From positions 1 to 9,961 of the forward strand of contig JALNWC010000061.1 in NCBI GenBank assembly GCA_023231075.1: a stretch of DNA of 9,961 nt. The letters run 5' to 3'. The notes beneath the pieces were generated by a model. It saw nothing but the letters and a program-made list of their open reading frames with translations. It had not been told where the DNA came from and did no database searches. Source of the stretch: Rhodoferax sp. GTDB taxonomy: Bacteria > Pseudomonadota > Gammaproteobacteria > Burkholderiales > Burkholderiaceae_C. Positions 1-6,107 of this stretch are shown here, piece after piece. The first letter of the stretch is position 1. The number at the start of each line of letters is the position of its first letter. The translations under genes and the position numbers were made by a program.

Positions 1-855
1 CGGCCAGCTGCCCTTGGTCAGGTGGGCCGCCATGCCTTCGGGCAGCACGCGCGGAATGTTTTCAAGAAGGCCGCCACCGGTGATGTGCGCCAGCGCCTTG
101 ATTCCCTGTGCTGAGCCTGACGAAGCAGGATGCGCGGCCAGCGCCGCCAGCACGTTTTTCACGTAGAGGCGGGTGGGCGCCATCAGCGCCTGCCTGAAAG
201 GTTTGCCGTCGAGCGTCGCGGGAAGGGTGCCTGCGGCCTCCGAACGCTCGATGCACTTGCGCACCAGGCTGAAACCGTTGGAATGCACGCCGCTGGAGGC
301 CAGGCCCAGCACCACGTCGCCGGGCTTCACATCGGCGCCGGTCAGGATTTTGGATTTTTCCACCGCGCCCACGGCAAAACCGGCCAGGTCGTATTCGCCG
401 GCCGGGTACATGCCGGGCATTTCAGCGGTTTCGCCACCGATGAGGGCGCAGCCGGACAGCTCGCAGCCTCTGGCGATGCCGCCCACCACGGCGGCGGCGG
501 TGTCCACGTCGAGCTTGCCGCAGGCGAAGTAGTCGAGAAAAAACAGCGGCTCGGCGCCTTGCACCAGCACGTCGTTGACGCTCATGGCCACCAGGTCGAT
601 GCCCACGGTGTCATGCATGTTCCACTCGAACGCCAGCTTGAGCTTGGTGCCGACGCCGTCGGTACCGCTCACCAGCACCGGTTCCTGGTAGCGTTTGGGC
701 ACTTCAAACAAGGCGCCAAAGCCGCCGATGCCGGCCAATACGCCCTCGCGCATGGTTTTTTTGGCGAGCGGCTTGATGCGCTCGACCAGCGCGTCGCCCG
801 CATCAATATCAACGCCGGCGGCTTTGTAGGAAAGAGGGGTGGCAGATTGGGTCAT
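1..855 (-). CDS. purM: Phosphoribosylformylglycinamidine cyclo-ligase (AIR synthetase), C-terminus cut by window edge
   Basis: PurM catalyses the ATP-dependent ring closure of FGAM to 5-aminoimidazole ribonucleotide, the fifth step of de novo purine synthesis, in the cytosol as a homodimer. The 285 codons present read without a stop from ATG at 855 to base 1; the full protein is usually about 345 aa, so about 60 residues lie outside. Family hallmarks are visible: the segment SGTDGVGTKLKLAFEWN (residues 63-79), GIDLVAMSVNDVLVQGAEPL (85-104), the glycine-rich IGGETAEMPGMY (139-150), GLASSGVHSNGFSLVRK (184-200) and HITGGGLLENIPRVLP (257-272). One oddity: residues 244-251 (ASSGSAQG), between AALAAHP and IKALAH, have no counterpart in the PurM sequences I remember. 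They are encoded by bases resembling a dispersed repeat (see repeat feature). The gene is transcribed divergently from the permease. Identification is secure; the insertion is inferred from a recalled alignment. Confidence 0.97.
   Translation of the reverse strand, partial: MTQSATPLSYKAAGVDIDAGDALVERIKPLAKKTMREGVLAGIGGFGALFEVPKRYQEPVLVSGTDGVGTKLKLAFEWNMHDTVGIDLVAMSVNDVLVQGAEPLFFLDYFACGKLDVDTAAAVVGGIARGCELSGCALIGGETAEMPGMYPAGEYDLAGFAVGAVEKSKILTGADVKPGDVVLGLASSGVHSNGFSLVRKCIERSEAAGTLPATLDGKPFRQALMAPTRLYVKNVLAALAAHPASSGSAQGIKALAHITGGGLLENIPRVLPEGMAAHLTKGSWP
103..126 (-). repeat. Probable in-frame repeat fragment inside purM
   Basis: Read on the minus strand, the 22 bases from 125 to 104 match the 22 bases at 3437-3458 of the intergenic palindrome in 17 positions; the shared core is CTTCG-NCN-GGCTCAG-N-AC. 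The general pattern (CTTCGACAGGCTCAGG) is a repeat I recall as widely dispersed in proteobacterial genomes. Here it is 24 bases long including edges, so it adds eight codons (ASSGSAQG) without shifting frame. It falls just before the conserved HITGGG segment. That it is an insertion rather than chance similarity is an inference. Confidence 0.5.
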
Positions 856-909
856 GGCTGTGTGCAGGTAAGGCAAAAGAGTGGCTCAGGCGACGCGCCG
901 TAAGCCCGA

Positions 910-915
910 TAGAAT
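910..915 (+). promoter_or_regulatory. Possible -10 element for the permease-hda-HAD operon
   Basis: The 87-base gap between divergent purM and the permease contains TAGAAT (910-915), five of six matches to the sigma-70 -10 consensus, 27 bases before the TTG start at 943. No convincing -35 hexamer lies 16-18 bases upstream, so this is weak. A purine-rich AAGGGG (929-934) follows and could be the ribosome binding site for the TTG start. The gap must also hold the purM promoter, which I could not place with confidence. Confidence 0.3.
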
Positions 916-942
916 TTGGCCTGATTTTAAGGGGTTGGCCCG

Positions 943-2049
943 TTGGCCATTTCAATGCAATTTACTTCCGCACAAAAAAGAGCTCCGGCCTGGTTGGCGC
1001 TGCTGCTGGGTACCCTGGCTGTGCTTTGGCTGCTGGCACCGGTGTTGACACCGTTTGTGGTGGCGGCCATTCTGGCCTATGCGCTGACGCCCGTGGTCGA
1101 TTGGCTGGACCGGCTGGGTCGTGGCCGCATGCCCCGGCTGCTGGCGGTGGTGCTGGTGGAAATTATGTTCCTGCTCTTGCTGCTGGCACTGATGCTGCTG
1201 GTGGTGCCCATCCTGATCAATCAGTTGCCGCTGCTGCGCGATCAGGTGCCGCCGCTGCTGGACCGTTTCAACGCGTTTCTGCAACCTTTTTTGGCCCAAT
1301 TCGGCCTGCATGTGTCGCTTGACGTGGACGGGCTCAAGACCTTTGCCATGGAGCACCTGAACGCCAACTTTGACAATCTGCTGGGCCGTTTTCTGGCCTC
1401 GGCCAAATTGGGCGGCAGTGTGGCGCTGTCCCTCATCGGCAATGCGGTGCTGATCCCGGTGGTGCTGTTTTACCTGCTGATGGAATGGCGCCGCTTTGTT
1501 GACCTGTTGCTGCTGCTGGTGCCCCCCCGCCTGCGTCCGGCGGTGGACAGTTTTACCCACGAGGCCGACGGCGTGCTGGGCCAGTACTTGCGCGGCCAGT
1601 TGCTGGTGATGGTTTTGCTGGCGGTGTACTACAGCGTCGGACTGGCGCTGTTTGATCTGGACATGGCACTGCCGATCGGCGTTTTTACCGGCTTGGCGGT
1701 GGCCATTCCGTACCTGGGCTTCGGGCTGGGGTTGATTCTGGCGACGCTGGCGGGTTTTCTGGAGTTTTCCGCGCAGGCCGGTCATGCCAACGTCCTCGTG
1801 ATGGTGGCCGTGGTCTATGGACTGGGCCAGTTGGTGGAGAGTTTCTTTTTGACACCCTATCTGGTGGGTGAGCGTATGGGGCTGCACCCGGTGGCCGTGA
1901 TTTTTGCCTTGTTGGCGTTTGGCCATTTGCTGGGTTTCGTCGGCGTGTTGATCGCCCTGCCACTGAGTGCGGTGATGCTGGTCGCCATTCGTCGTCTGCG
2001 TCTGGCTTACCTTGACAGTGCGCTTTACCGAGACAGTGACCACGCATGA
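943..2049 (+). CDS. AI-2E family transporter (PerM/YdiK/TqsA-like permease)
   Basis: A 368-aa polytopic inner-membrane protein of the AI-2E exporter-like family, the usual length for the family. Hydrophobic segments are seen at roughly residues 17-47, 66-94, 158-180, 215-238, 242-270, 282-305 and 315-350, and a more polar section of about 60 residues (95-155) lies between the second and third blocks. The C-terminal family signature is clear: PYLVGERMGLHPVAVIF (305-321) followed by a glycine-rich helix with GFVGVLIALP (331-340). Family members have been linked to autoinducer-2 export or to Na+/H+ antiport, so the substrate cannot be named. The start is uncertain. TTG at 943 has AAGGGG eight bases upstream; ATG at 955 (four residues shorter) has no visible ribosome binding site but is the better start codon. 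The stop overlaps the hda start by ATGA. E. coli perM also lies near hda, so the neighbourhood is old. Confidence 0.92.
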   Translation: MAISMQFTSAQKRAPAWLALLLGTLAVLWLLAPVLTPFVVAAILAYALTPVVDWLDRLGRGRMPRLLAVVLVEIMFLLLLLALMLLVVPILINQLPLLRDQVPPLLDRFNAFLQPFLAQFGLHVSLDVDGLKTFAMEHLNANFDNLLGRFLASAKLGGSVALSLIGNAVLIPVVLFYLLMEWRRFVDLLLLLVPPRLRPAVDSFTHEADGVLGQYLRGQLLVMVLLAVYYSVGLALFDLDMALPIGVFTGLAVAIPYLGFGLGLILATLAGFLEFSAQAGHANVLVMVAVVYGLGQLVESFFLTPYLVGERMGLHPVAVIFALLAFGHLLGFVGVLIALPLSAVMLVAIRRLRLAYLDSALYRDSDHA

Positions 2050-2732
2050 TGCAACAACTGGTGCTGGACATGGGGTTGCCTGTGGGGCCGAGCCTGCAAA
2101 ATTTTTGCGTCGGTGCCAATGCCGAGGTACTGGCGCACCTGAAGCTCTGGTTGGGTCATGGCGGCACCAGTCGGCGCTCACCCGTGCCAACTTACCTCTG
2201 GGGTGGCAATGCCTGCGGCAAAACCCATTTGCTCAAGGCCATGGGCGTGGCGCTGCAGGAACAGGGCGCCAGCGTGGGCTGGCTCGACGCCGGCATCCAG
2301 TTGGCCCCTGAATTTGACGAGTCCTGGGCTTGCGTGCTGATGGACGACGTGCACGCCTTCAGCACGGCGCAGCAACAGCAGGCCTTCAACTGGTTTGTGC
2401 ATGCCCAGACGCTGCAGATGGCCGTCCTGGCCAGCGGCAGCCTGCCGCCCGCTGACCTGAAATTGCGCGACGACCTGCGCACGCGGCTGGGCGGCGGCCA
2501 CGTTTTTGCCCTGCAAGCCTTGGGCGAAGCCGAGCGTCGCGCGGTGTTACGCCAGGCCGCCGATGACCGCGGCATTGCCCTGAGCGACGAGGTCATGGAC
2601 TTCATGCTGACGCGCTTCTCGCGCGACTTGGGGTCCCTGATGGAACTGCTCAAGCTGATGGACGGTTACGCGCTGCAAACCCGCCGCGCCATCACCATTC
2701 CCCTGATCAAAGCCATGATGGACAACACATGA
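2046..2732 (+). CDS. hda: DnaA regulatory inactivator Hda
   Basis: Hda is an AAA+ protein that, bound to the DNA-loaded sliding clamp, stimulates hydrolysis of ATP on DnaA and so prevents re-initiation of replication (RIDA). The 228 aa are the normal length. The N-terminus carries the clamp-binding motif QLVLDM (residues 4-9), comparable to the QL-x-L peptide of known Hda proteins. A Walker A motif GGNACGKT (53-60) and Walker B-like VLMDDVHAF (97-105) follow, then a sensor-1 type ASGSLPP (129-135), the arginine-rich RDDLRTRL (141-148) expected for the arginine-finger region, and a sensor-2 segment RDLGSLMELLKLMD (193-206). There is no DnaA-type DNA-binding domain, which separates it from DnaA itself. 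The start ATG overlaps the permease stop (ATGA), and the stop overlaps the next start in the same way, so translation is probably coupled. A second ATG directly follows the first and could also be used. Confidence 0.95.
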   Translation: MMQQLVLDMGLPVGPSLQNFCVGANAEVLAHLKLWLGHGGTSRRSPVPTYLWGGNACGKTHLLKAMGVALQEQGASVGWLDAGIQLAPEFDESWACVLMDDVHAFSTAQQQQAFNWFVHAQTLQMAVLASGSLPPADLKLRDDLRTRLGGGHVFALQALGEAERRAVLRQAADDRGIALSDEVMDFMLTRFSRDLGSLMELLKLMDGYALQTRRAITIPLIKAMMDNT

Positions 2733-3400
2733 CCCAAAAACTGACCCTGTTTGACCTGGATTACACGCTGATCCCGATCGATTCCGACTACGAATGGAAC
2801 AACTTTACCTCCACGCTGGGCTGGCATGACCCGCTGGAATTCAGCCGACGCAACGATGCTTTTTACGAGCAGTACAAGGCCGGCACACTCAATATCTCGG
2901 AGTATGTGCGCTTTGCCACCGAGGCCCTGCGCCAACAAGGCGCTACAAAATCAGAAGCTGCACATGCTCAATTCATGGAGGCAGTGGTGCAAAATGCCAT
3001 TCAACCCCAGGCCCGGGCCTTGGTTCGGCAACACCAGGCTGCGGGCGATGCGGTGGTGATCGTGACCGCCACCAATGAGTTCGTCACGCGGCCCATCGCC
3101 AAGGCTTTTGGCGTGCCCGAGCTGATCGCCATCGAGCTCGCGCGCGACCCGCAAAGCGGCTGGTTCAACGGCGAGATTGCCGGCACGCCTTCGTTTCGGG
3201 AGGGCAAGGTCAAACGCGTGGAAGAATGGCTGGCGGCACGGGGCCTGGGTTGGGACACCGTAGAGAGCACCTTTTACAGCGACTCCATGAACGACCTTCC
3301 GATGCTGGAAAAGGTGACCCATCCGGTGGCCACCAACCCCGAGGACCGGCTGCGGGCGATTGCGCTGGCGCGCGGCTGGCGCATACTTGAGCTTTTTTAG
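2729..3400 (+). CDS. HAD-IB family hydrolase (SerB-like phosphatase)
   Basis: A 223-aa cytosolic phosphatase of the haloacid dehalogenase superfamily, subclass IB, related to phosphoserine phosphatase. All four HAD motifs are visible: motif I FDLDYT with nucleophile D9 and acid/base D11; motif II threonine in VIVTAT (T113); motif III lysine K160 in FREGKVK; and motif IV SDSMNDLPML with D185 and D189 for Mg2+ binding. Residues 15-90 between motifs I and II form the helical cap typical of subclass IB. The substrate cannot be read from sequence; proteins of this type act on phosphoserine, histidinol phosphate or other small phosphate esters. The start ATG overlaps the hda stop (ATGA). Codons for residues about 71-84 (bases 2941-2984) are AT-richer than the rest and resemble a dispersed repeat. 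A short T-run at the stop codon is not preceded by a strong hairpin. Confidence 0.9.
   Translation: MTQKLTLFDLDYTLIPIDSDYEWNNFTSTLGWHDPLEFSRRNDAFYEQYKAGTLNISEYVRFATEALRQQGATKSEAAHAQFMEAVVQNAIQPQARALVRQHQAAGDAVVIVTATNEFVTRPIAKAFGVPELIAIELARDPQSGWFNGEIAGTPSFREGKVKRVEEWLAARGLGWDTVESTFYSDSMNDLPMLEKVTHPVATNPEDRLRAIALARGWRILELF
2941..2984 (+). repeat. Possible coding remnant of a Comamonadaceae dispersed repeat
   Basis: Bases starting GCTACAAAATCAGAAGCTGC (2942-2961) interrupt the otherwise GC-rich HAD gene. They resemble the beginning of a short repeat that I recall as common in Comamonadaceae intergenic regions (GCTAT/C-AAA-A-T-AGCTGC followed by a GC-TT-A-rich half ending in GGAGGC). The segment here is in frame and encodes ATKSEAAHAQFMEA. 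The last residues (HAQFM) also look like ordinary HAD-IB family sequence, so a chance resemblance is quite possible. Confidence 0.25.
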
Positions 3401-3423
3401 AATGAGCAGTCTCACCGGAGTTC

Positions 3424-3518
3424 GTCACTGCGAGCCCTTCGACTGGCTCAGGACGGGCTGTGGCGTGGCGGTCCAGGCAGTCAGAAGTCATGGATTGCTT
3501 CACTTTGTTCGCAATGAC
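3424..3518. repeat. Imperfect palindromic (REP-like) composite intergenic repeat
   Basis: The 147-base gap between the HAD gene and pcnB is largely filled by an imperfect inverted repeat. The outer arms are GTCACTGCGAGC (3424-3435) and GTTCGCAATGAC (3507-3518), complementary at 10 of 12 positions. Nearer the centre, GTGGCGGTCCAG (3465-3476 region) is partly complementary to ATGGATTGCTTCAC (3490-3503). This architecture matches a dispersed repeat I recall from many proteobacteria, of the form GTCATTGCGAG ... GGCAATCCA ... TGGATTGCTTC ... CTCGCAATGAC. Between the left arm and the inner arm lies CTTCGACTGGCTCAGGACGG (3437-3456), which belongs to a second common repeat type, suggesting a composite. 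In mRNA it could form a long hairpin between the HAD gene and pcnB. Confidence 0.7.
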
Positions 3519-3547
3519 TGAACGCGTAGTTAAAAACACCAACAACA

Positions 3548-5128
3548 ATGATCAAAAAACTCATCCACCGGCTTATGGGCAAATCGGCCCCGGAAAGCAA
3601 ACACCCCTTCGGCAAGCGTACCGAAATTGGCCCGCAAGAGCACGGCATCGATCCCAGCCTGGTCGATGAGCGCGCGCTCAACGTGGTGCGCACGCTAAAA
3701 AATGCGGGCTTCGAGGCCTACATCGTCGGCGGCGCCGTGCGCGACCTGATGCTGGGCCTGGCGCCCAAGGATTTCGACGTGGCCACCAACGCCACGCCGG
3801 AGCAGGTCAAGGGCTTGTTCCGGCGCGCCTTCATCATTGGCCGGCGCTTTCGCATCGTGCACGTGGTGTACGGCCGGGGTCGCGAGCATGAGGTGATCGA
3901 GGTCTCGACCTTTCGCGCTTATCTGGACAACGTGGCCGCCGAGCAGGTGGCGGGCAACGAGAAAACCAGCAAGAGCGAGCTGGCCGGCCTGAAGCACGCG
4001 GTGGACAGCACCGGGCGGGTGCTGCGCGACAACGTCTGGGGCCCGCAGGAAGAAGACGCGGTGCGCCGCGACTTCACCATCAACGCCATGTACTACGACC
4101 CCGAGACGCAGATCGTGGTGGACTACCACCACGGCATCCAAGACGCCAAAAACCGCATCATCCGCATGATTGGCGACCCGGTGGCGCGTTACCGCGAAGA
4201 CCCGGTGCGCATCATCCGCGCCATCCGCTTTGCCGCCAAGCTCAATGGGCTGGGCTTCAAGCTGGAGCCGAAAACGGCCACACCGCTGGTCAAGTCCAAA
4301 GCCCTGCTGGCCGAGGTGCCGCAGAGCCGCCTGTTTGACGAAATGCTCAAGCTGCTGCAAACCGGCCACGCGCTGGCCTCGATCGAACAACTCAAGGCGC
4401 TGGGCATGGCGCAAGGCATTTACCCGCTGCTCGACGTGGTGGTGGAACGCGCTGAAACCCCTTTTGTCAAATCCGCCCTGCAGGACACCGACCGCCGGGT
4501 CGGCGAAGGCAAGCCGGTGGCGCCCAGCTTCCTGCTGGCCTGTGTGTTGTGGGCCGACGTGCGCGATGGGTGTGCCAAGCGCATCAAGGACGGCCAACAC
4601 GCCCACCCGGCGCTGCAGGACGCGATTGAGGACGTCTTCAACGCCCGCATTGGCGATGTGTCGGGCCGCGGCAAGCTGGCGGGCGACATGCGTGAAATCT
4701 GGTTGATGCAGCCGCGCTTCGAAAAGCGCGTGGGCAGTGCGCCGTTTGGCCTGGTGGAGCAGGCGCGTTTTCGGGCTGCCTTTGACTTCATGCGCTTGCG
4801 CGCTGAAATCGGCGAGCTCGACATGGTGCTGTCGGACTGGTGGGAAGCTTTCAGCCTGGCCAACGACGACCTGCGCAACGACATGGTCGATGAAGTCAAG
4901 CTGGAACAACAACAACAGCGCGCCAAGACCGTCCGTGCGCCCCGCGCACCCCGGGTGCACCCGGATGCCTTGTCACCGGCCGCCGCAGAGGCCGCGCCGA
5001 CCCGGGCAGACTTGCCGCCTGATGCGGTTTTGGGCGATGGTTTCGAGGCGCCCAAGAAACGCCGCCGCCGTCGTCGCCCATCCGGGCGCGGCGCGGGTGA
5101 GGCACCGGCGCAAGACCCGCAAGCCTGA
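3548..5128 (+). CDS. pcnB: Poly(A) polymerase I
   Basis: PcnB adds poly(A) tails to RNA 3' ends, promoting decay by exonucleases. The 526 aa exceed the 465 aa of the E. coli enzyme mainly through the C-terminal tail. The class II nucleotidyltransferase head is evident: HGIDPSLVDERALNVVRTL (residues 32-50), GGAVRDLMLG (61-70), the catalytic acid pair D75-x-D77 in PKDFDVATNATPEQV, the third carboxylate E118 in VIEVSTFR, and RRDFTINAM (173-181). The bacterial PAP-type HGIDP leader and the C-terminal extension favour poly(A) polymerase over tRNA CCA-adding enzyme. An RNA-binding helical region follows (about 215-430), and the tail ends in a basic stretch KKRRRRRR (503-510) within a disordered Ala/Pro-rich segment, likely for RNA contact. 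No clear ribosome binding site precedes ATG 3548; the start is chosen because the sequence from MIKKLIHRLMGK onward fits relatives. folK follows after 9 bases, as in E. coli. Confidence 0.95.
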   Translation: MIKKLIHRLMGKSAPESKHPFGKRTEIGPQEHGIDPSLVDERALNVVRTLKNAGFEAYIVGGAVRDLMLGLAPKDFDVATNATPEQVKGLFRRAFIIGRRFRIVHVVYGRGREHEVIEVSTFRAYLDNVAAEQVAGNEKTSKSELAGLKHAVDSTGRVLRDNVWGPQEEDAVRRDFTINAMYYDPETQIVVDYHHGIQDAKNRIIRMIGDPVARYREDPVRIIRAIRFAAKLNGLGFKLEPKTATPLVKSKALLAEVPQSRLFDEMLKLLQTGHALASIEQLKALGMAQGIYPLLDVVVERAETPFVKSALQDTDRRVGEGKPVAPSFLLACVLWADVRDGCAKRIKDGQHAHPALQDAIEDVFNARIGDVSGRGKLAGDMREIWLMQPRFEKRVGSAPFGLVEQARFRAAFDFMRLRAEIGELDMVLSDWWEAFSLANDDLRNDMVDEVKLEQQQQRAKTVRAPRAPRVHPDALSPAAAEAAPTRADLPPDAVLGDGFEAPKKRRRRRRPSGRGAGEAPAQDPQA

Positions 5129-5137
5129 AAGCCGGGC

Positions 5138-5629
5138 ATGACCGGCGCCGAACGTTCCGAAGTGCAGGTCTACCTGGCGCTGGGCGCCAACCTCGGTGAT
5201 GCGCAGGCGTCGGTGTTGGCGGCCATTCAAAGTATTGCCGTCTTGCCAGACACCCGGCTCATCGCCACCTCCAGCCTGTACCGCACGGCCCCGATCGATG
5301 CCACCGGGCCTGATTATGTGAATGCCGTCATCGCCGTGGCGACCCGGCTCAACGCACCCGAGTTGCTGGTGCACCTGCAGCGGATTGAAAACCAGGCAGG
5401 ACGCGCGCGCCCGTACCGCAACGCACCGCGCACGCTCGACCTCGACATCCTGCTCTATGGCGACGCCCGCATCGGGAGTGCCATGCTGCAGGTGCCGCAC
5501 CCGCGCATGAACGAGCGGGCTTTTGTGCTGGTGCCGCTGGCCGAGATTGCGCCAGACAAGGTGAGCCCGGCGCAGCGCAATGCCGTGGCCGCCCAGCTGA
5601 TTGAACGCCTGGCTGCCCCCTTGCGCTGA
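5138..5629 (+). CDS. folK: 2-amino-4-hydroxy-6-hydroxymethyldihydropteridine diphosphokinase (HPPK)
   Basis: FolK transfers pyrophosphate from ATP to 6-hydroxymethyl-7,8-dihydropterin, the step before dihydropteroate synthase in folate synthesis; it is a small cytosolic monomer. The 163 aa are the normal length. Diagnostic features are the N-terminal strand VYLALGANLGD (residues 11-21), SSLYRTAPI (45-53) with the pterin loop, DYVNAV (59-64), RIENQAGR (82-89), and the signature RNAPRTLDLDILLYG (94-108) with the two Mg2+-binding aspartates D101 and D103, then PHPRMNERAFVLVPLAEIAP (120-139). The gene lies 9 bases after pcnB and is probably transcribed with it. No strong Shine-Dalgarno sequence is seen, which suggests translation coupled to pcnB. 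Its stop is only four bases from the stop of the convergent RidA gene, so no separate terminator fits between them. Confidence 0.96.
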   Translation: MTGAERSEVQVYLALGANLGDAQASVLAAIQSIAVLPDTRLIATSSLYRTAPIDATGPDYVNAVIAVATRLNAPELLVHLQRIENQAGRARPYRNAPRTLDLDILLYGDARIGSAMLQVPHPRMNERAFVLVPLAEIAPDKVSPAQRNAVAAQLIERLAAPLR

Positions 5630-5633
5630 AATG

Positions 5634-6089
5634 TCAGTCCACCTCGGCAATCAGCTCGATCTCCACGCAGGCACCCAGCGGAATCTGGGCCACGCCGAAG
5701 GCGCTGCGGGCATGGGCTCCCTGGTCACCAAAGACCTCGCCAATCAACGCGCTGGCACCGTTGGTCACCAGGTGCTGTTCGGTGAAGTCGCCGGTGGAGT
5801 TGACCAGCGACATCAGCTTGACGATGCGTTTGACGCGATTCAGGTCGCCCACGGCGGCGTGCAATGTGCCCATCAAGTCAATCGCCACGGCGCGGGCGGC
5901 GGCCTTGCCTTCTTCAGCGTTCATGTTCTTGCCAAATTGGCCGACCCAGACCTTGCCGTCTTTTTTGGCGAGGTGGCCGCTTAAAAAGACCAGGTTGCCG
6001 GTCTGGACAAACGGCACGTAGGCGGCGGCGGGGGTGGCCACCGGGGGCAGGGTGATACCGAGTTGGCTGAGTTTGGCGTAAATGCTCAT
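5634..6089 (-). CDS. RidA/YjgF/UK114 family protein
   Basis: A 151-aa Rid-superfamily protein. RidA itself hydrolyses reactive enamine/imine intermediates released by PLP enzymes such as threonine dehydratase; other subfamilies lack proven activity. The fold hallmarks are NLVFLSGHLAKKDGKVWVGQ (residues 32-51), AARAVAIDLMGTLHAAVGDL (64-83), RIVKLMSLVNST (88-99) and the C-terminal HARSAFGVAQIPLGACVEIE (126-145). The arginine that binds the substrate carboxylate in RidA appears conserved (R128), as does the terminal VEIE glutamate. The longer N-terminus and the GH-x-AKKDGK loop fit the roughly 150-aa 'UK114-like 1' subgroup rather than the 128-aa housekeeping RidA, so I give no symbol. The start at 6089 is set by a good ribosome binding site AGGAG. 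The gene begins 18 bases after the transglutaminase stop and is probably the last gene of that operon. It is convergent with folK. Confidence 0.93.
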   Translation of the reverse strand: MSIYAKLSQLGITLPPVATPAAAYVPFVQTGNLVFLSGHLAKKDGKVWVGQFGKNMNAEEGKAAARAVAIDLMGTLHAAVGDLNRVKRIVKLMSLVNSTGDFTEQHLVTNGASALIGEVFGDQGAHARSAFGVAQIPLGACVEIELIAEVD

Positions 6090-6096
6090 GGTTTTT

Positions 6097-6101
6097 CTCC
6101 T
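6097..6101 (-). promoter_or_regulatory. Ribosome binding site of the RidA-family gene
   Basis: On the minus strand AGGAG stands seven bases before ATG 6089, a near-ideal Shine-Dalgarno spacing. It lies in the 18-base gap after the transglutaminase stop, which supports the chosen start and independent ribosome loading for the third gene of the operon. Confidence 0.75.
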
Positions 6102-6107
6102 GTGTTG

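Noticed and set aside
879..890. GAGTGGCTCAGG upstream of purM resembling the GACTGGCTCAGG part of the intergenic repeat
   Set aside because: Similarity covers only 12 bases (11 match) and does not extend into either flank; chance is likely.
130..903. A 257-codon plus-strand frame opposite purM
   Set aside because: The minus strand encodes unmistakable PurM over the same bases; the plus frame is a His/Gly/Ala-rich shadow.
924..929. TAAAAT on the minus strand as a purM -10 element
   Set aside because: No -35-like hexamer is present at an acceptable spacing; the closest, TTGAAA, is 20 bases away.
952..2190. A 412-codon open frame antisense to the permease
   Set aside because: Translation is dominated by Gln and His, the expected antisense of Leu/Val-rich membrane codons; no motif found.
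3361..3398. Possible intrinsic terminator at the end of the HAD gene (TGCGC...GCGCA followed by six Ts)
   Set aside because: The stem is only about five base pairs with a 13-base loop and the T-run begins about ten bases after it, so it does not fit a normal intrinsic terminator.
3695..4960. A 421-codon open frame antisense to pcnB
   Set aside because: pcnB has complete catalytic motifs in this span; the antisense product is low-complexity and His/Gln/Val-rich, typical of a shadow frame.
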